A stretch of DNA of 64,000 nt, taken from Streptomyces sp. TG1A-60 (GTDB taxonomy: Bacteria > Actinomycetota > Actinomycetes > Streptomycetales > Streptomycetaceae). Shown here piece after piece: positions 34,866 to 44,237 of the stretch. The notes beneath the pieces are model-generated. The model did not search any database and was not told the DNA's origin. It worked only from the letters and a program-made list of their open reading frames with translations. The stretch's first letter is position 1. The number at the start of each line of letters is the position of its first letter. Made by a program: the position numbers and the translations under genes. The DNA lies in the NCBI RefSeq assembly GCF_037201975.1, contig NZ_CP147520.1, positions 7,068,001 to 7,132,000 on the forward strand. Direction: 5' to 3'.

Positions 34866-35291
34866 ATGGCAGATCACCAGGAAGCATCCGTCACTCTGCC
34901 GAGCGATCCCGCCTCGGTGTCCGCGGCCCGAAGATACGTCGCCCAGGTGCTGGCCGAATGGGGCCTGCCGAGCGGCACGGACATCGCGGAGACCGTGCGC
35001 CTGATCGTGTCCGAACTCGCCACCAACGCCGTCCAGCACACCTTCGGTCAGTCGCCCACGTTCACCGTGGACATCGCGCTGGACCGGGACGAGCAGCTGC
35101 GCATCGGCGTCACCGACAGCCATCCGCGCTTTCCGAAACGTCTGCCCGCCGCCGTCCAGCAGGACAACGGCCGGGGCATGGTCATCGTCCGCTGCCTGAC
35201 CGCCGAGTGCGGCGGCAGGCTGAGCGTCAGACCCACCCGGGAGGGCGGCAAGACGGTGGCGATCGAACTGCCCTGGACGGTTCCCGCGTAA
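34866..35291 (+). CDS. RsbW-like ATP-binding regulatory protein
   Basis: A 141-residue GHKL ATPase of the anti-sigma/AbaA-associated type. The N box is RLIVSELATNAVQHT, the G1 region VTDSHPR and the G2 region NGRGMVIVRCLTAECGG. There is no membrane segment or sensor domain. The ATG at 34866 follows GGAAAGGGACG. It is divergent from the XRE-DUF397 pair and forms with it the usual regulatory trio; an intact counterpart of the pseudogene at 17927 in family terms. Confidence 0.9.
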   Translation: MADHQEASVTLPSDPASVSAARRYVAQVLAEWGLPSGTDIAETVRLIVSELATNAVQHTFGQSPTFTVDIALDRDEQLRIGVTDSHPRFPKRLPAAVQQDNGRGMVIVRCLTAECGGRLSVRPTREGGKTVAIELPWTVPA

Positions 35292-35295
35292 CCGG

Positions 35296-35844
35296 TCAGG
35301 TCCGGTGGTCCGCAGGAGCCCTGACGGGGGTCTCGCCCGGAGGCGGTGTCGGCGTCGTGCCGGTGTTACCGGCGGACCGTCCCACGAGCTTCGGGAGCAC
35401 GGCCCACAGGGTCAGGCACGCGAGGAACGTGCCCGCCCCGGCGACGATCCCGGCCGCCCGGCCGAGCGTCACGTCCACGACGAGCAGGACGGACCCGGCG
35501 AGGGCCGGCATCAGCACGATGAGGCCCGCGGTGGCCAGCCGGGACGACACCTGGACGATGGCGGGCTTGGCGTTCTGCTGGAAGAGCGAGCGGTGCAGGG
35601 CGGCCGGGGCGGTGAAGAGCGCCGCCGCGAGGACCGCCAGCAGCAGGGTGGTGACATAGGTGGCGCGCTGTACGGAGTCCAGGTCCGGGAAGCGCGGCGT
35701 GAAGGCCAGCGTCAGCAGGAACGCGAAGAGGATCTGCACCCCGGTCTGGGTGACCCGCAGCTCCTGCAGCAGCTCGGAGAAGTTGCGGTCGGCGCGTTCG
35801 AGGGGCGTCTCGTTGCGTGCGGGGCGGGTGCGTTCGTCGGCCAT
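35296..35844 (-). CDS. Four-helix membrane protein (DUF6328-like)
   Basis: A 182-residue membrane protein. After a charged N-terminus (RADRNFSELLQELRVTQTG) come four hydrophobic segments at about residues 38-52, 65-85, 105-125 and 135-155, then a Pro-rich tail. The pattern fits the DUF6328 family, of unknown function. The ATG at 35844 is preferred: the 23 residues upstream in the longer frame lack a binding site. Its end lies 4 bases from the convergent ATPase gene. Confidence 0.85.
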   Translation of the reverse strand: MADERTRPARNETPLERADRNFSELLQELRVTQTGVQILFAFLLTLAFTPRFPDLDSVQRATYVTTLLLAVLAAALFTAPAALHRSLFQQNAKPAIVQVSSRLATAGLIVLMPALAGSVLLVVDVTLGRAAGIVAGAGTFLACLTLWAVLPKLVGRSAGNTGTTPTPPPGETPVRAPADHRT

Positions 35845-35919
35845 GGGCGAACGAGTAACCAGTTCGGCCCGTGGCACGCCCGTGGGGGCGGCGGAGATCT
35901 CCGCCGCCCCCACGGCTGG

Positions 35920-36393
35920 TCAGCGGACCCGGCCGTACCAGACGCTCTTCGTCCAGAGCTTCTGCAGCCGGACGACGTCACCCGTCTTCGGGGAGTGCCA
36001 GATCTTTCCCTTCCCCGCGTAGATACCGACGTGGTAGACGCTCGATCCCGAGTGGAAGAAGACGAGGTCTCCGAGTTTGCGGTTGCTCGCGGAGATGTGC
36101 TTCGTCTTGTTGTACTGCTGCTGAGCAGTACGGGGCAGCTTCTTGCCCGCCTTCTTGAACGAGTAGAGCGTCAGCCCTGAGCAGTCGAACCTGCCTGGAC
36201 CGGCGGCTCCGTACTGGTAAGGGGAGCCCTTCTTGGAAGCCGCGACCTTGAGTGCCTTCGACGCCGCGGTGGCGGCCTCGGCGCCGGATGCGGCGCCCGG
36301 TACCACGATGCTGCCGCTCACGGCGGCGATGGTGAGAGCCGAGGCCGTACCGGCCCGGGTCAACAGCGACGGGACACGATTCAGCGCAGTCAT
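35920..36393 (-). CDS. Secreted NlpC/P60 cell-wall hydrolase
   Basis: A 157-residue exported peptidoglycan endopeptidase. Residues 1-40 form a signal peptide ending AASGAEA. The NlpC/P60 domain fills the rest: the catalytic Cys is in RFDCSGLTLYSFK, the His in VYHVGIYAGKG, and a polar third residue in IWHSPKTG. It would cut stem peptides of the wall. The start ATG at 36393 lies directly downstream of a c-di-AMP riboswitch, the usual control for such hydrolases in Streptomyces; high c-di-AMP should lower expression. Confidence 0.95.
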   Translation of the reverse strand: MTALNRVPSLLTRAGTASALTIAAVSGSIVVPGAASGAEAATAASKALKVAASKKGSPYQYGAAGPGRFDCSGLTLYSFKKAGKKLPRTAQQQYNKTKHISASNRKLGDLVFFHSGSSVYHVGIYAGKGKIWHSPKTGDVVRLQKLWTKSVWYGRVR

Positions 36394-36401
36394 GCGCAAC
36401 C

Positions 36402-36612
36402 CTTCGTCAGCCGCCTGTGAAGGATGACCTGTCGGATTCGGGCTGGCGAAGTTGCCCGGCCGCTGACGCGGCTTCACCCCAAGGGCTGCTCGGCGCGGCG
36501 TCTCCATGTGGAGCCGACCGTTCCGGCGACCCGTCGTACTTGGGTCCTCCACTCCTGCCGATGCACTCCTGTCGACCGGTCATCCGGGCGGCGGCAGGAC
36601 TCGGCGTCCACC
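36402..36612 (-). ncRNA. c-di-AMP riboswitch (ydaO/yuaA)
   Basis: The reverse strand contains the conserved ydaO blocks in order. GCCGAGTCCTGCCG starts the aptamer, followed by GTGGAGGACCCAAGT, CCTTGGGGTGAAGCCGCG, GGCCGGGCAACTTCGCC, then CCCGAATCCGACAGGTCATC and the closing CAGGCGGCTGACGAAGG. It ends about 8 bases before the hydrolase start codon. This is strong pattern recognition; I could not run a covariance search. Confidence 0.9.
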
Positions 36613-36947
36613 CGGATCGCCCCGCCGCTGTGGCGGGGGCTTGTCGTCAGGAAGGGATCTTGACGCACTCAAGTCCGAAATTCCCAACGGAACCGGTGGT
36701 TTGTGGTCTTACTCACCACTCACCCGTTCGGGTGGACAGAGCCTTTTCGGCTGTTGTGTCCAACGGGTCGAGGAGGCCCGTACCAGCACCGGAATGATGT
36801 ATTCCGGCTGTGCGGTAGGCGCGTTGCGCAACTTCACAGCTCCTTGCGACGTATGGGCCGATAGGTCGATCGTGCTACGCCGTCCGGAGTGCGCGAACCC
36901 CGGGCCGGACGGCCCGTCAGTAGTACGGCGGCCGACCCGGGATGGGT
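36613..36947. other. Promoter region of the riboswitch and gene-free spacer
   Basis: About 335 bases between the riboswitch and the hypothetical protein gene. The reverse-strand promoter for the hydrolase should lie around 36650-36720, just before the aptamer, where AT-richer sequence occurs. I see no gene here. Confidence 0.4.
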
Positions 36948-37271
36948 TCAGGCAGGCGAGTCCTCCGGTTTCGGCGGCAGTGAGACCAGGGCCGCCCGCC
37001 GCTCGCCGTCGAGCACGCGCAGGGACCGCGCGAGGGTGGGGGCGTGTACCTCGTTCTCGCCGCGCCTGTGCATCAGTTCGAGCGCGTCGCGCAGGGCGGT
37101 CGCCTTGGCGACGAGCGCCTGCGCCGCCCGCAGTCCGCGGTACGTGTCACCGGGGCGCGCCGGATTGATCCGGCCGACCAGGTCGACGACGTCCAGATAG
37201 CGGTCGATCAGCTCAGCCTCGGCGCGCGTGAGGGCGGGCAGCGGCGGCAGTTCGGGAGGGAGCATCGACAC
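36948..37271 (-). CDS. Conserved hypothetical protein downstream of clpP
   Basis: A 107-residue, mostly helical protein of unknown function (LTRAEAELIDRYLDVVDLVG, then YRGLRAAQALVAKATALRDA). It is hydrophilic and has no signal peptide. Its ATG abuts the clpP stop, so it is co-transcribed with clpP and may be translationally coupled. In Streptomyces clpP3 is normally followed by a second clpP (clpP4); this gene takes that position. An ATG at 37265 is an alternative start. Confidence 0.8.
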   Translation of the reverse strand: MSMLPPELPPLPALTRAEAELIDRYLDVVDLVGRINPARPGDTYRGLRAAQALVAKATALRDALELMHRRGENEVHAPTLARSLRVLDGERRAALVSLPPKPEDSPA

Positions 37272-37913
37272 TCACCTCGCGCCGGGGAGCGCGCCCGAGG
37301 CCCTGCGGCTCGGGACGACCTGGTCGGCCAGCCCGTACTCGACCGCCGCCTCAGCGTCGAGGAACGTGTCCCGCTCGATGTCGGCGCTGATCCGCTCCGG
37401 GCTCTGCCCCGTGTGCCGGACGAACATCTCCTCCAGCTTCCGGCGATTGCGCGTCAACTCCGCGGCCTGGATCGCGAGGTCACTCGCCTGGCCCTCGATC
37501 CGGCCGGCCAGCGCCGGCTGGTGGATCACCACGCGCGCGCCCGGCAGTACGAACCGCCTGCCCGGTGTGCCCGCTGCCAGCAGCACCGCGGCGGACGATC
37601 CCGCCTGCCCCAGGCAGATCGTCTCCACGTCACAGGTGACGAACCGGATCGTGTCGTAGATCGCCGTCATCGCGCTGAACGAGCCGCCGGGCGAGTTGAC
37701 GTACAGCGAGATGTCCCGGTCGGGCGACTGGTGTTCGAGGTGCATGAACTGGGCCATCACGTCGTTCGCCGACGTGTCGTCGATCTGCGTCCCGAGGAAC
37801 ACGATCCGCTCTTCCAGGAGCTTGGCATACGGATCCATCGTCCGGTGACCCGCACTGGTGTGCTCGGTGAACTCGGGCAGCACATAACGGGCCGTCGGTC
37901 GGTTCGCGGGCAT
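37272..37913 (-). CDS. clpP: ATP-dependent Clp protease proteolytic subunit, ClpP3-like
   Basis: A 213-residue ClpP. The catalytic Ser lies in [15 protein letters not shown], the His in VVIHQPAL and the Asp in [15 protein letters not shown]. The N-terminus ([26 protein letters not shown]) matches the ClpP3 type of Streptomyces, which normally acts together with ClpP4 and is induced by PopR when ClpP1P2 fails. Here no second clpP follows. GSS replaces the usual ASA/ASM around the nucleophile. The ATG at 37913 has GAGGAGG upstream. A 17-base palindrome lies in the promoter region. Confidence 0.93.
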   Translation of the reverse strand: MPANRPTARYVLPEFTEHTSAGHRTMDPYAKLLEERIVFLGTQIDDTSANDVMAQFMHLEHQSPDRDISLYVNSPGGSFSAMTAIYDTIRFVTCDVETICLGQAGSSAAVLLAAGTPGRRFVLPGARVVIHQPALAGRIEGQASDLAIQAAELTRNRRKLEEMFVRHTGQSPERISADIERDTFLDAEAAVEYGLADQVVPSRRASGALPGAR

Positions 37914-37938
37914 GGGGCACGCCTCCTCAGATCGATTT

Positions 37939-37955
37939 CTGTACAGAATGTACAG
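37939..37955. promoter_or_regulatory. Palindromic operator candidate upstream of clpP
   Basis: CTGTACA-GAA-TGTACAG is a dyad with perfect 7-base arms, 26 bases before the clpP start codon. It overlaps a possible -10 (TACATT on the reverse strand). It matches neither the ClgR nor the PopR consensus as I know them. Confidence 0.55.
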
Positions 37956-37990
37956 GACGTACGAGATCGTGGAAAGCCGCTCGCCTACGG

Positions 37991-38023
37991 CGGCGCCCCG
38001 GACCGATGTGGTCCGGGGCGCCG
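37991..38023. terminator. 14-bp perfect hairpin
   Basis: CGGCGCCCCGGACC (37991-38004) and GGTCCGGGGCGCCG (38010-38023) pair perfectly around GATGT. It lies upstream of clpP and probably ends transcription of the lost unit represented by the fragment at 38093-38230. Confidence 0.65.
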
Positions 38024-38704
38024 TGAAGTGCGCGGCGAACGAGGTCGGTTGATGGCCACGGGGGTCGGCCTGCCCGAGAAGGTGATCGGCGGTCAGCCCT
38101 TCGGGGCGGCGAACTCGGAGAGTGCGTTCGCGACCTCGGCAGGTATGACGTCGTGGCCCTCGGGCGCCGAGTCCGCGCCGTTCACCGAAGCGATCTCGAC
38201 CGTGAGCCGATCGCCAGGGATCAGTAGGCGTCCTCCCCCTCCACGCTCTCGCGCTCAGGCCGGAGCCGCCGGAGGACTCGGTGCCGGGCGGGGGACTCCA
38301 CCGAGGCCGTCCCGCTCTCGGACTGGACATGGTTCCCCCTACTGTTCGGTTGTCATCGCGGAGCAGAAGGGGATCTTCCGCTCGGGGTGGTGGGGTGACG
38401 GGGCGAGGGGGCGACGGGGCGCGGCCCGGTCCAAGGTGTCCTCGCACTGTGAGCGCCCGGGTCGAGCGGCCTGGCACCGCGCCTCGCCGCGTTGCCGAGA
38501 AGCCCTGGTGGCTCCTTCCCACGCTCGACCTCGCTCGCGCGGGAAAGGCCCCCATCGAGGGCTCTCCGGCGCCTTGCGATGCACGGCACCAGACCGCGCG
38601 ACCTACACGAGGAGGACGTGGACCAGGGCCGTCGCCAGACACAGGACCACGGCGGCGCTCGTCCCCGCCCTCAGGACATCGGGTGCTCATAGTGCAAGGA
38701 CCCC
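38024..38704. other. Gene-free stretch with one coding remnant
   Basis: On the reverse strand, about 38230 down to a TGA at 38093, the sequence reads [20 protein letters not shown], then [18 protein letters not shown] and AAPKG. Codon use is normal but there is no start; it looks like the C-terminal end of a lost gene of unknown family, just before the hairpin. From 38240 to 38700 I see only low-complexity frames on both strands and no gene. Confidence 0.4.
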
Positions 38705-38717
38705 TAAGCTGGACTGC

Positions 38718-38996
38718 ATGGCCTACGAGATTCCGGTGACGCAAGCCAGGGCTGAGCTCGCCGATCTGATCAACCGCGTGGTCTACGGCGGCGAGCGCGT
38801 CGTCGTGACGCGGCACGGGAAGCCCCTCGTCGCCCTGGTCTCCGCAGCCGACCTGGAGCACCTCGAAGCCCTCCAGGACTCCGCCGACGATTCGGTGATC
38901 AGCGCGGTCTCCAGCGTCCGCGAGGTCGCATCGGCCCCGAGGGAACAACAGCGCTTCGGGATCGCCGCGGAGCATCGGCGGGCGGGGGGTTCCTAG
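38718..38996 (+). CDS. Phd/YefM-family antitoxin, no toxin partner
   Basis: A 92-residue antitoxin. The N-terminal DNA-binding fold is clear: [20 protein letters not shown], then [20 protein letters not shown]. The disordered C-terminal tail ([12 protein letters not shown]) would neutralise a toxin. No RelE/YoeB or Doc gene follows; the next gene is urease, 315 bases away. It is therefore an orphan. TAAGCT at 38705-38710 ends 7 bases before the ATG, suggesting a leaderless transcript. Confidence 0.88.
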   Translation: MAYEIPVTQARAELADLINRVVYGGERVVVTRHGKPLVALVSAADLEHLEALQDSADDSVISAVSSVREVASAPREQQRFGIAAEHRRAGGS

Positions 38997-39196
38997 GCGC
39001 CGCGGGCTTCGCGTGCGGCTGTACGCCCGCTCGGGCGACCGGCGCGCGCCTTCCCGCCGGGAAGTCGCGGAGACCGTACGGACCCGACCGCCCGCAAGCG
39101 GGCGCAGCGCCCTGATGCGGCATGCCGAGCGACCCCCGTCGGCGTGCCGAGTGGCCGGCGCCGACGGGGACCGACACGCGGTCGATCACGGTCCGG

Positions 39197-39228
39197 TTAA
39201 CGTCGCCGAAACGCCACCCGATTAGCCT
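39197..39228 (+). promoter_or_regulatory. GlnR-like box and -10 element of the urease operon
   Basis: TTAAC-GTCGCC-GAAAC (39197-39212) matches the GlnR half-box pattern (gTnAC-n6-GaAAC) in nine of ten defined positions. Eleven bases further on, TAGCCT (39223-39228) is a good -10. Streptomyces ureA is a known GlnR target under nitrogen limitation. The rest of the 315-base spacer from 38997 holds no gene. Confidence 0.55.
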
Positions 39229-39312
39229 GCGCCCATGCCACCTGCGAATTTGCCGGGTGGTCGCGGCAACCGGGCCCCGCACGGTCCGGAGCGAGGATGT
39301 GAGGTGGACGCC

Positions 39313-39615
39313 GTGCAACTGACCCCGCACGAGCAGGAGAGGCTGCTGATCCATGTGGCGGCCGATGTGGCGGAGAAGCGCCGGGCCCGTGGGCTGAAAC
39401 TGAACCATCCCGAGGCCGTCGCGCTCATCACCGCGCACATCCTCGAGGGCGCGCGGGACGGCCGTACGGTGGCCGAGCTCATGGCGTCCGGACGGAAACT
39501 GCTCACCCGGGACGACGTCATGGAGGGCATCCCCGAGATGATCCACGACGTGCAGGTCGAGGCGACCTTCCCGGACGGCACCAAGCTCGTCACCGTCCAC
39601 GACCCGATCGTCTGA
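39313..39615 (+). CDS. ureA: Urease subunit gamma
   Basis: A 100-residue urease gamma subunit, beginning with the usual [13 protein letters not shown] after a GTG start at 39313 with GAGGTGG seven bases upstream. [20 protein letters not shown] and [20 protein letters not shown] are family hallmarks. Urease hydrolyses urea to ammonia and carbamate. The frame is open upstream to an ATG at 39235 that lies 6 bases after the -10 element; a leaderless start there would add 26 unusual residues. It is the first gene of ureABCFGD. Confidence 0.95.
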   Translation: MQLTPHEQERLLIHVAADVAEKRRARGLKLNHPEAVALITAHILEGARDGRTVAELMASGRKLLTRDDVMEGIPEMIHDVQVEATFPDGTKLVTVHDPIV

Positions 39616-39624
39616 GAGGCCTCG

Positions 39625-39936
39625 ATGATTCCCGGAGAGATCCTCTTCGCCGAGGACGCGATCGTCTGCAACGAGGGCCGTGAGGTCACCCGGCTCACCG
39701 TCCTCAACGCCGCCGACCGGCCCGTCCAGGTCGGCTCCCACTACCACTTCGCGGAGGCCAACCCAGGCCTGGAGTTCGACCGCGCCGCCGCACGCGGGAA
39801 GCGGCTGAACGTCGCCGCCGGCACCGCCGTGCGCTTCGAGCCCGGCATCCCGGTCGACGTGGAACTCGTACCGCTCACCGGCGCCCGTGTCGTGCCCGGA
39901 CTGCGCGGGGAGACCGGAGGTGCCCTCGATGCCTGA
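39625..39936 (+). CDS. ureB: Urease subunit beta
   Basis: A 103-residue structural subunit. [13 protein letters not shown] starts it, and [18 protein letters not shown] and [11 protein letters not shown] are conserved beta-subunit motifs. It begins 9 bases after ureA and its end overlaps ureC by 8 bases, so the three structural genes are co-expressed in fixed ratio. Length is normal for a separate beta subunit. Confidence 0.97.
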   Translation: MIPGEILFAEDAIVCNEGREVTRLTVLNAADRPVQVGSHYHFAEANPGLEFDRAAARGKRLNVAAGTAVRFEPGIPVDVELVPLTGARVVPGLRGETGGALDA

Positions 39937-41650
39937 GATCTCGCGTGCCGCATACGCCGACCTGTTCGGCCCCACCACCGGCGACCGCATCCGGCTCGCC
40001 GACACCGACCTGCTCGTCGAGATCGAGGATGACCACTCCGGCGGGCCCGGACGGGCCGGTGACGAGGCCGTGTTCGGCGGCGGCAAGGTCATCCGCGAAT
40101 CCATGGGCCAGTCGCGTGCCACGCGCGCGGAAGGCACCCCGGACACGGTCATCACGGGCGCGGTGATCATCGACCACTGGGGCATCGTCAAGGCCGACAT
40201 CGGCATCCGCGACGGCCGGATCACCGGCATCGGCAAGGCCGGCAACCCCGACACCATGGACGGCGTCCACCCCGACCTGGTCATCGGCCCCGAGACGGAG
40301 ATCATCGCGGGGAACGGCCGGATCGTCACCGCCGGTGCCATCGACGCCCACGTCCACTTCATCTGTCCGCAGATCGCCGACGAGGCGCTGTCGTCCGGCA
40401 TCACCACGCTCGTCGGCGGCGGAACCGGCCCCGCCGAGGGTTCCAAGGCCACCACCGTCACACCCGGACCCTGGCACCTCGCCCGGATGCTGGAGGCGAT
40501 GGAGCAGTACCCGCTCAACATCGGCTTCCTCGGCAAGGGGAACACGGTGTCGCACGAGGCGATGCTGTCCCAGATCCGCGGGGGCGCGCTGGGGCTGAAG
40601 CTCCACGAGGACTGGGGCTCGACGCCGGCCGTCATCGACGCCTCGCTGACCGTCGCCGACCGGACCGGCATCCAGGTCGCCATCCACACGGACACGCTGA
40701 ACGAGGCCGGGTTCGTCGGTGACACGCTCGCCGCGATCGCCGGACGCGGCATCCACGCCTACCACACCGAGGGCGCGGGCGGCGGGCACGCGCCCGACAT
40801 CATGACCGTGGTGTCCGAGCCGCACGTCCTGCCCAGTTCCACCAACCCGACCCGGCCCTACACCGTCAACACCGCCGAAGAACACCTCGACATGCTGATG
40901 GTCTGCCACCACCTGAACGCGGCCGTCCCGGAGGACCTGGCGTTCGCCGAGTCCCGTATCCGCCCATCGACCATCGGGGCCGAGGACATCCTGCACGACC
41001 TGGGCGCCATCTCGATCATCTCCTCCGACTCGCAGGCCATGGGCCGGGTCGGCGAGGTCATCCTGCGGACCTGGCAGACCGCGCATGTGATGAAGCGGCG
41101 CCGGGGCGCGCTGCCCGGGGACGGGCGCGCGGACAACCGGCGGGTACGTCGATATGTCGCCAAGTACACGATCAACCCCGCGCTCGCGCAGGGCCTCGCC
41201 CGCGAGATCGGGTCCGTCGAGACCGGCAAGCTCGCCGACCTCGTCGTGTGGGAGCCCGCGTTCTTCGGCGTCAAGCCGCAGCTCGTGATCAAGGGCGGAC
41301 AGATCGCCTACGCGCAGATGGGCGACGCGAACGCCTCGATCCCCACCCCGCAGCCGATCCTCCCGCGTCCCATGTACGGGGCCATCGGACGGGCGCCCGC
41401 CGCGAACTCGTTCAACTTCGTGGCGCCGCTCGCCATCGAGGACGGACTGCCGGAACGGCTCTCGCTGGGGAAGCGCTTCGTCGCCATCGAGTCGACGCGT
41501 GGGGTGACCAAGGCCGACATGCGCGAGAACGACGCGCGGCCCGAGGTGCGCGTCGACCCCGACAGCTTCGCCGTGCACATCGACGGGGAACTGGTGGAGG
41601 CCACACCGGCGGCCGAACTGCCCATGGCTCAGCGGTACTTCCTCTTCTGA
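39929..41650 (+). CDS. ureC: Urease subunit alpha (catalytic)
   Basis: A 573-residue catalytic subunit. Nickel ligands are visible: the HxH pair in [10 protein letters not shown], the carbamylated lysine in GLKLHEDWG, and His in [10 protein letters not shown] and [13 protein letters not shown]. The flap His is in LMVCHHLN, and the Asp ligand is in SSDSQAMGR. All catalytic residues are intact. The ATG at 39929 overlaps the ureB stop. The longer upstream frame is a shadow. Confidence 0.98.
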   Translation: MPEISRAAYADLFGPTTGDRIRLADTDLLVEIEDDHSGGPGRAGDEAVFGGGKVIRESMGQSRATRAEGTPDTVITGAVIIDHWGIVKADIGIRDGRITGIGKAGNPDTMDGVHPDLVIGPETEIIAGNGRIVTAGAIDAHVHFICPQIADEALSSGITTLVGGGTGPAEGSKATTVTPGPWHLARMLEAMEQYPLNIGFLGKGNTVSHEAMLSQIRGGALGLKLHEDWGSTPAVIDASLTVADRTGIQVAIHTDTLNEAGFVGDTLAAIAGRGIHAYHTEGAGGGHAPDIMTVVSEPHVLPSSTNPTRPYTVNTAEEHLDMLMVCHHLNAAVPEDLAFAESRIRPSTIGAEDILHDLGAISIISSDSQAMGRVGEVILRTWQTAHVMKRRRGALPGDGRADNRRVRRYVAKYTINPALAQGLAREIGSVETGKLADLVVWEPAFFGVKPQLVIKGGQIAYAQMGDANASIPTPQPILPRPMYGAIGRAPAANSFNFVAPLAIEDGLPERLSLGKRFVAIESTRGVTKADMRENDARPEVRVDPDSFAVHIDGELVEATPAAELPMAQRYFLF

Positions 41651-41698
41651 TGGCCGCACAGAGGTCGGAACTCCGACACCTTGCCTCGGGGGTCCGCG

Positions 41699-42373
41699 AT
41701 GTCTAGGGCCGCGCTTCTCGTGCTGGCCGACGGCCGCTTCCCCGCCGGGGGGCACGCACACTCCGGCGGGGCCGAGGTGGCCGTCAAAGCCGGGCTGGTC
41801 ACCGGGGCGGAGGGGCTGGAGGCGTTCTGCCGGGGGCGGTTGCACACGGCGGGGCTGGTTTCGGCGGCGTTGGCCGCCGCGGCGGCGCTCGGTGTGGACG
41901 CCCTGTCGCTGGACGCCGCCGCCGACGCCCGGACATCATCCGTGGCCCTGCGGGTCGCCTCGCGCAAACTGGGGCGGCAGTTGATGCGGGCGGCTCGGGC
42001 GACCTGGCCGTCTCAGGAGCTGGACGCGCTGGCACGGGAGTTCCCGAAGGGGGCGCACCAGCCGGTCGTGCTGGGGGTGGCGGCGAGGGCGGCCGGGCTT
42101 TCGGCCGAGGACGCGGCGTACTGCTCCGCGTACGAGAGTGTCAGTGGGCCGGCGAGTGCGACGGTGCGGTTGCTGAGTCTTGATCCGTTCGAGGCGACCG
42201 GGGCGTTGGCGCGGTTGGCTCCCGAGGTGGATGCGGTGGTGCGGGCGGCGGTGGAGAGCGCCCGGGGGGCGGGGGCGGGTGGGGTGGACGGCTTGCCCGC
42301 GGCCTCCGCGCCGTTGTTGGAGGTCGGGGCGGAGGTGCATGCGGCTTGGTCTGTGCGGTTGTTCGCGTCCTGA
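41699..42373 (+). CDS. ureF: Urease accessory protein UreF
   Basis: A 224-residue helical accessory protein that couples UreG GTP hydrolysis to nickel delivery. [19 protein letters not shown] is the conserved N-terminal motif; [12 protein letters not shown] and [18 protein letters not shown] are further UreF blocks. The ATG at 41699 comes 48 bases after ureC. An in-frame ATG six codons earlier is possible. The last 60 residues are Ala- and Gly-rich. Confidence 0.93.
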   Translation: MSRAALLVLADGRFPAGGHAHSGGAEVAVKAGLVTGAEGLEAFCRGRLHTAGLVSAALAAAAALGVDALSLDAAADARTSSVALRVASRKLGRQLMRAARATWPSQELDALAREFPKGAHQPVVLGVAARAAGLSAEDAAYCSAYESVSGPASATVRLLSLDPFEATGALARLAPEVDAVVRAAVESARGAGAGGVDGLPAASAPLLEVGAEVHAAWSVRLFAS

Positions 42374-42489
42374 GTCGGTCGCCCCCGCCGCCCCTGCCCT
42401 CTCACCCCCAGGGGCTGTGCCCCTTCGCCCCCCTGCGCGCGGGGAGAGCTCGGGTGGGTGGGGTTCGTGGGCGGGTGCGGATCGTTTGG

Positions 42490-42514
42490 GGTTGCTCGCG
42501 CAGTTCCCCGCGCC
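42490..42514 (+). repeat. Intergenic repeat copy 1
   Basis: GGTTGCTCGCGCAGTTCCCC continuing with GCGCC is a 25-base element repeated at 62501-62525 with one difference. It sits in the 203-base ureF-ureG spacer, which is otherwise C-rich and gene-free. Similar sequences are, in my memory, scattered between Streptomyces genes. Confidence 0.7.
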
Positions 42515-42576
42515 CGCCCCCACAACCCTCACCCCCGAGTTCTCCCGCGATCCCTATCCGACAAGGAGCCGCTTCC

Positions 42577-43260
42577 ATGCATCTCGACCACCCCCACTCC
42601 CACGACGGCCCCGCCGCCGTCAGCGCCGACGCGCACCGCCCCGACGGCACGCGCCGTGCCCTGCGGATCGGGCTCGGCGGCCCGGTCGGGTCCGGTAAGA
42701 CGGCGACCGTCGCCGCGCTCTGCCGGGCCTTGCGGGAGGAGTTGTCGCTCGCTGTCGTGACGAACGACATCTACACGCGGGAGGACGCCGAGTTCCTGCT
42801 CCGGGAGGCCGTGTTGCCGCCCGAGCGGATCACGGCCGTGGAGACGGGGGCGTGCCCGCACACGGCCATTCGGGATGACATCTCCGCCAATCTGGAAGCC
42901 GTGGAGGACCTGGAGGACGAGGTCGGGCCGCTCGATCTGATTCTGGTCGAGTCGGGCGGCGACAACCTGACCGCGACCTTCTCCAGGGGGCTCGTGGACG
43001 AGCAGATCTTCGTCATCGATGTGGCGGGCGGGGACGACATCCCCCGCAAGGGCGGGCCCGGCGTCACCACCGCCGACCTGCTCATCGTCAACAAGACGGA
43101 CCTCGCGCCGCACGTCGGGTCGGACCTCGCCCGGATGGCCGCGGACGCGAAGGCGCAGAGGGCGGAGTTGCCCGTGGTGTTCCAGTCGCTGCGCGGTGAG
43201 GCGGGGGTCGGGGAGGTCGCCGCCTGGGTTCGGGAGAAGCTCGCGGCGTGGACGGCATGA
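42577..43260 (+). CDS. ureG: Urease accessory GTPase UreG
   Basis: A 227-residue GTPase that drives nickel insertion into urease. The P-loop is [10 protein letters not shown] at about residue 34, the metal-binding Cys-Pro-His is in [13 protein letters not shown], and [11 protein letters not shown] is the NKxD motif. [12 protein letters not shown] is also conserved. The His- and Asp-rich N-terminus (HLDHPHSHD) may bind nickel. The ATG at 42577 is 203 bases after ureF, a wider gap than usual inside this operon. Confidence 0.97.
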   Translation: MHLDHPHSHDGPAAVSADAHRPDGTRRALRIGLGGPVGSGKTATVAALCRALREELSLAVVTNDIYTREDAEFLLREAVLPPERITAVETGACPHTAIRDDISANLEAVEDLEDEVGPLDLILVESGGDNLTATFSRGLVDEQIFVIDVAGGDDIPRKGGPGVTTADLLIVNKTDLAPHVGSDLARMAADAKAQRAELPVVFQSLRGEAGVGEVAAWVREKLAAWTA

Positions 43261-44066
43261 CGACGGCCGGGGAGACGGCGGCGGCCGGAGGCATGACGAC
43301 CGCCGGGGTCGAGGCCACCGCGCGGATCGCGGCCCGCGCCGACGGGCGGGGCGGTACCGCTCTGCCCGTGCTGGAGAGCGAGGGGCCGTTGGCGTTGCGC
43401 CGGACTCGGGGGAGTGGTGACGAGGCGCGGGTCATGCTGGTGGGGGCGATGAGCGGGCCGCTCGGCGGAGACCGGTTCGCCGTGGAGGCGGAGGTCGGGG
43501 CGGGGGCGCGGCTGCGGGTCGGATCGGCCGCGGCGACGATCGCGCTGCCGGGGCAGGCCAAGGGGAAGGGCCGTGACGAGGCGCGCTACGACGTACGGAT
43601 CGAGGTCGCCGACGGGGGCGAACTGCGGTGGCTGCCCGAGCAGTTGATCTCCGTGCAGGGGAGCGACCTGTATGTGGCGACGCGGGTGGAGCTCGCCGTA
43701 GGGGCCCGGCTGGTGTTCCGGGAGGAGCAGGTGCTCGGGCGGGCCGGGGAGGGGCCCGGGCGGCTCGGCAGCCGGCTCACCGTGCGGCTGGGCGGGCGGC
43801 CGTTGCTCGATCAGGAGGTGGTGTGCGGGCCGGGGGCGCCGGGTGGCTGGGACGGTCCCGCCGTGCTGGGCGGGCGCCGTGCGCTGGGCCAACTCGTCGT
43901 CGTGCGGCCGGAGTTCGCCGAGCGGACGCCTGCGCCGCGGGTGCTGGGGGAGTCGGCCGCGCTCACTCCGCTCGCCGGGCCCGCCGTCCTCGTCAGCGCG
44001 CTCGCGCCCGACGCGCTGCGGCTGCGGCGCGTGCTCGACGAGGCCCTCGCCCAACTGGACGGGTGA
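43257..44066 (+). CDS. ureD: Urease accessory protein UreD
   Basis: A 269-residue UreD/UreH accessory protein that binds apo-urease and recruits UreF and Ure[15 protein letters not shown] and [16 protein letters not shown] are typical of actinobacterial UreD. The ATG at 43257 overlaps the ureG stop by 4 bases. Another ATG three codons earlier is less likely. The gene is the last of the operon, followed by a strong hairpin. Confidence 0.93.
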   Translation: MTTAGETAAAGGMTTAGVEATARIAARADGRGGTALPVLESEGPLALRRTRGSGDEARVMLVGAMSGPLGGDRFAVEAEVGAGARLRVGSAAATIALPGQAKGKGRDEARYDVRIEVADGGELRWLPEQLISVQGSDLYVATRVELAVGARLVFREEQVLGRAGEGPGRLGSRLTVRLGGRPLLDQEVVCGPGAPGGWDGPAVLGGRRALGQLVVVRPEFAERTPAPRVLGESAALTPLAGPAVLVSALAPDALRLRRVLDEALAQLDG

Positions 44067-44192
44067 CGCAGCGCCACAACCGATCCGCTGAACGGGGCTT
44101 TCCCCACCGGCTCACCGGCTCACCGTCAAGGCGGGCAAGGCCGACGTGACGTGCGCGCCGCATGCCACGCCGAAGCCGTAGGCACCTGAGCG

Positions 44193-44231
44193 GAGGGAGG
44201 GGACGACCGGGGGCCGGTCGTCCCCTCCCTC
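44193..44231. terminator. 18-bp perfect hairpin ending the urease operon
   Basis: The 18-base arm at 44193-44210 pairs exactly with 44214-44231 around GGG. The arms are purine- and pyrimidine-rich blocks (GAGGGAGGGG.../...CCCCTCCCTC). It sits between convergent ureD and the epimerase gene and should act in both directions. Confidence 0.8.
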
Positions 44232-44237
44232 ACGCGG

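Noticed and set aside
38339..38589. Two overlapping reverse open frames of about 80 codons
   Set aside because: Low-complexity sequence without a ribosome site or family signal; treated as gene-free.
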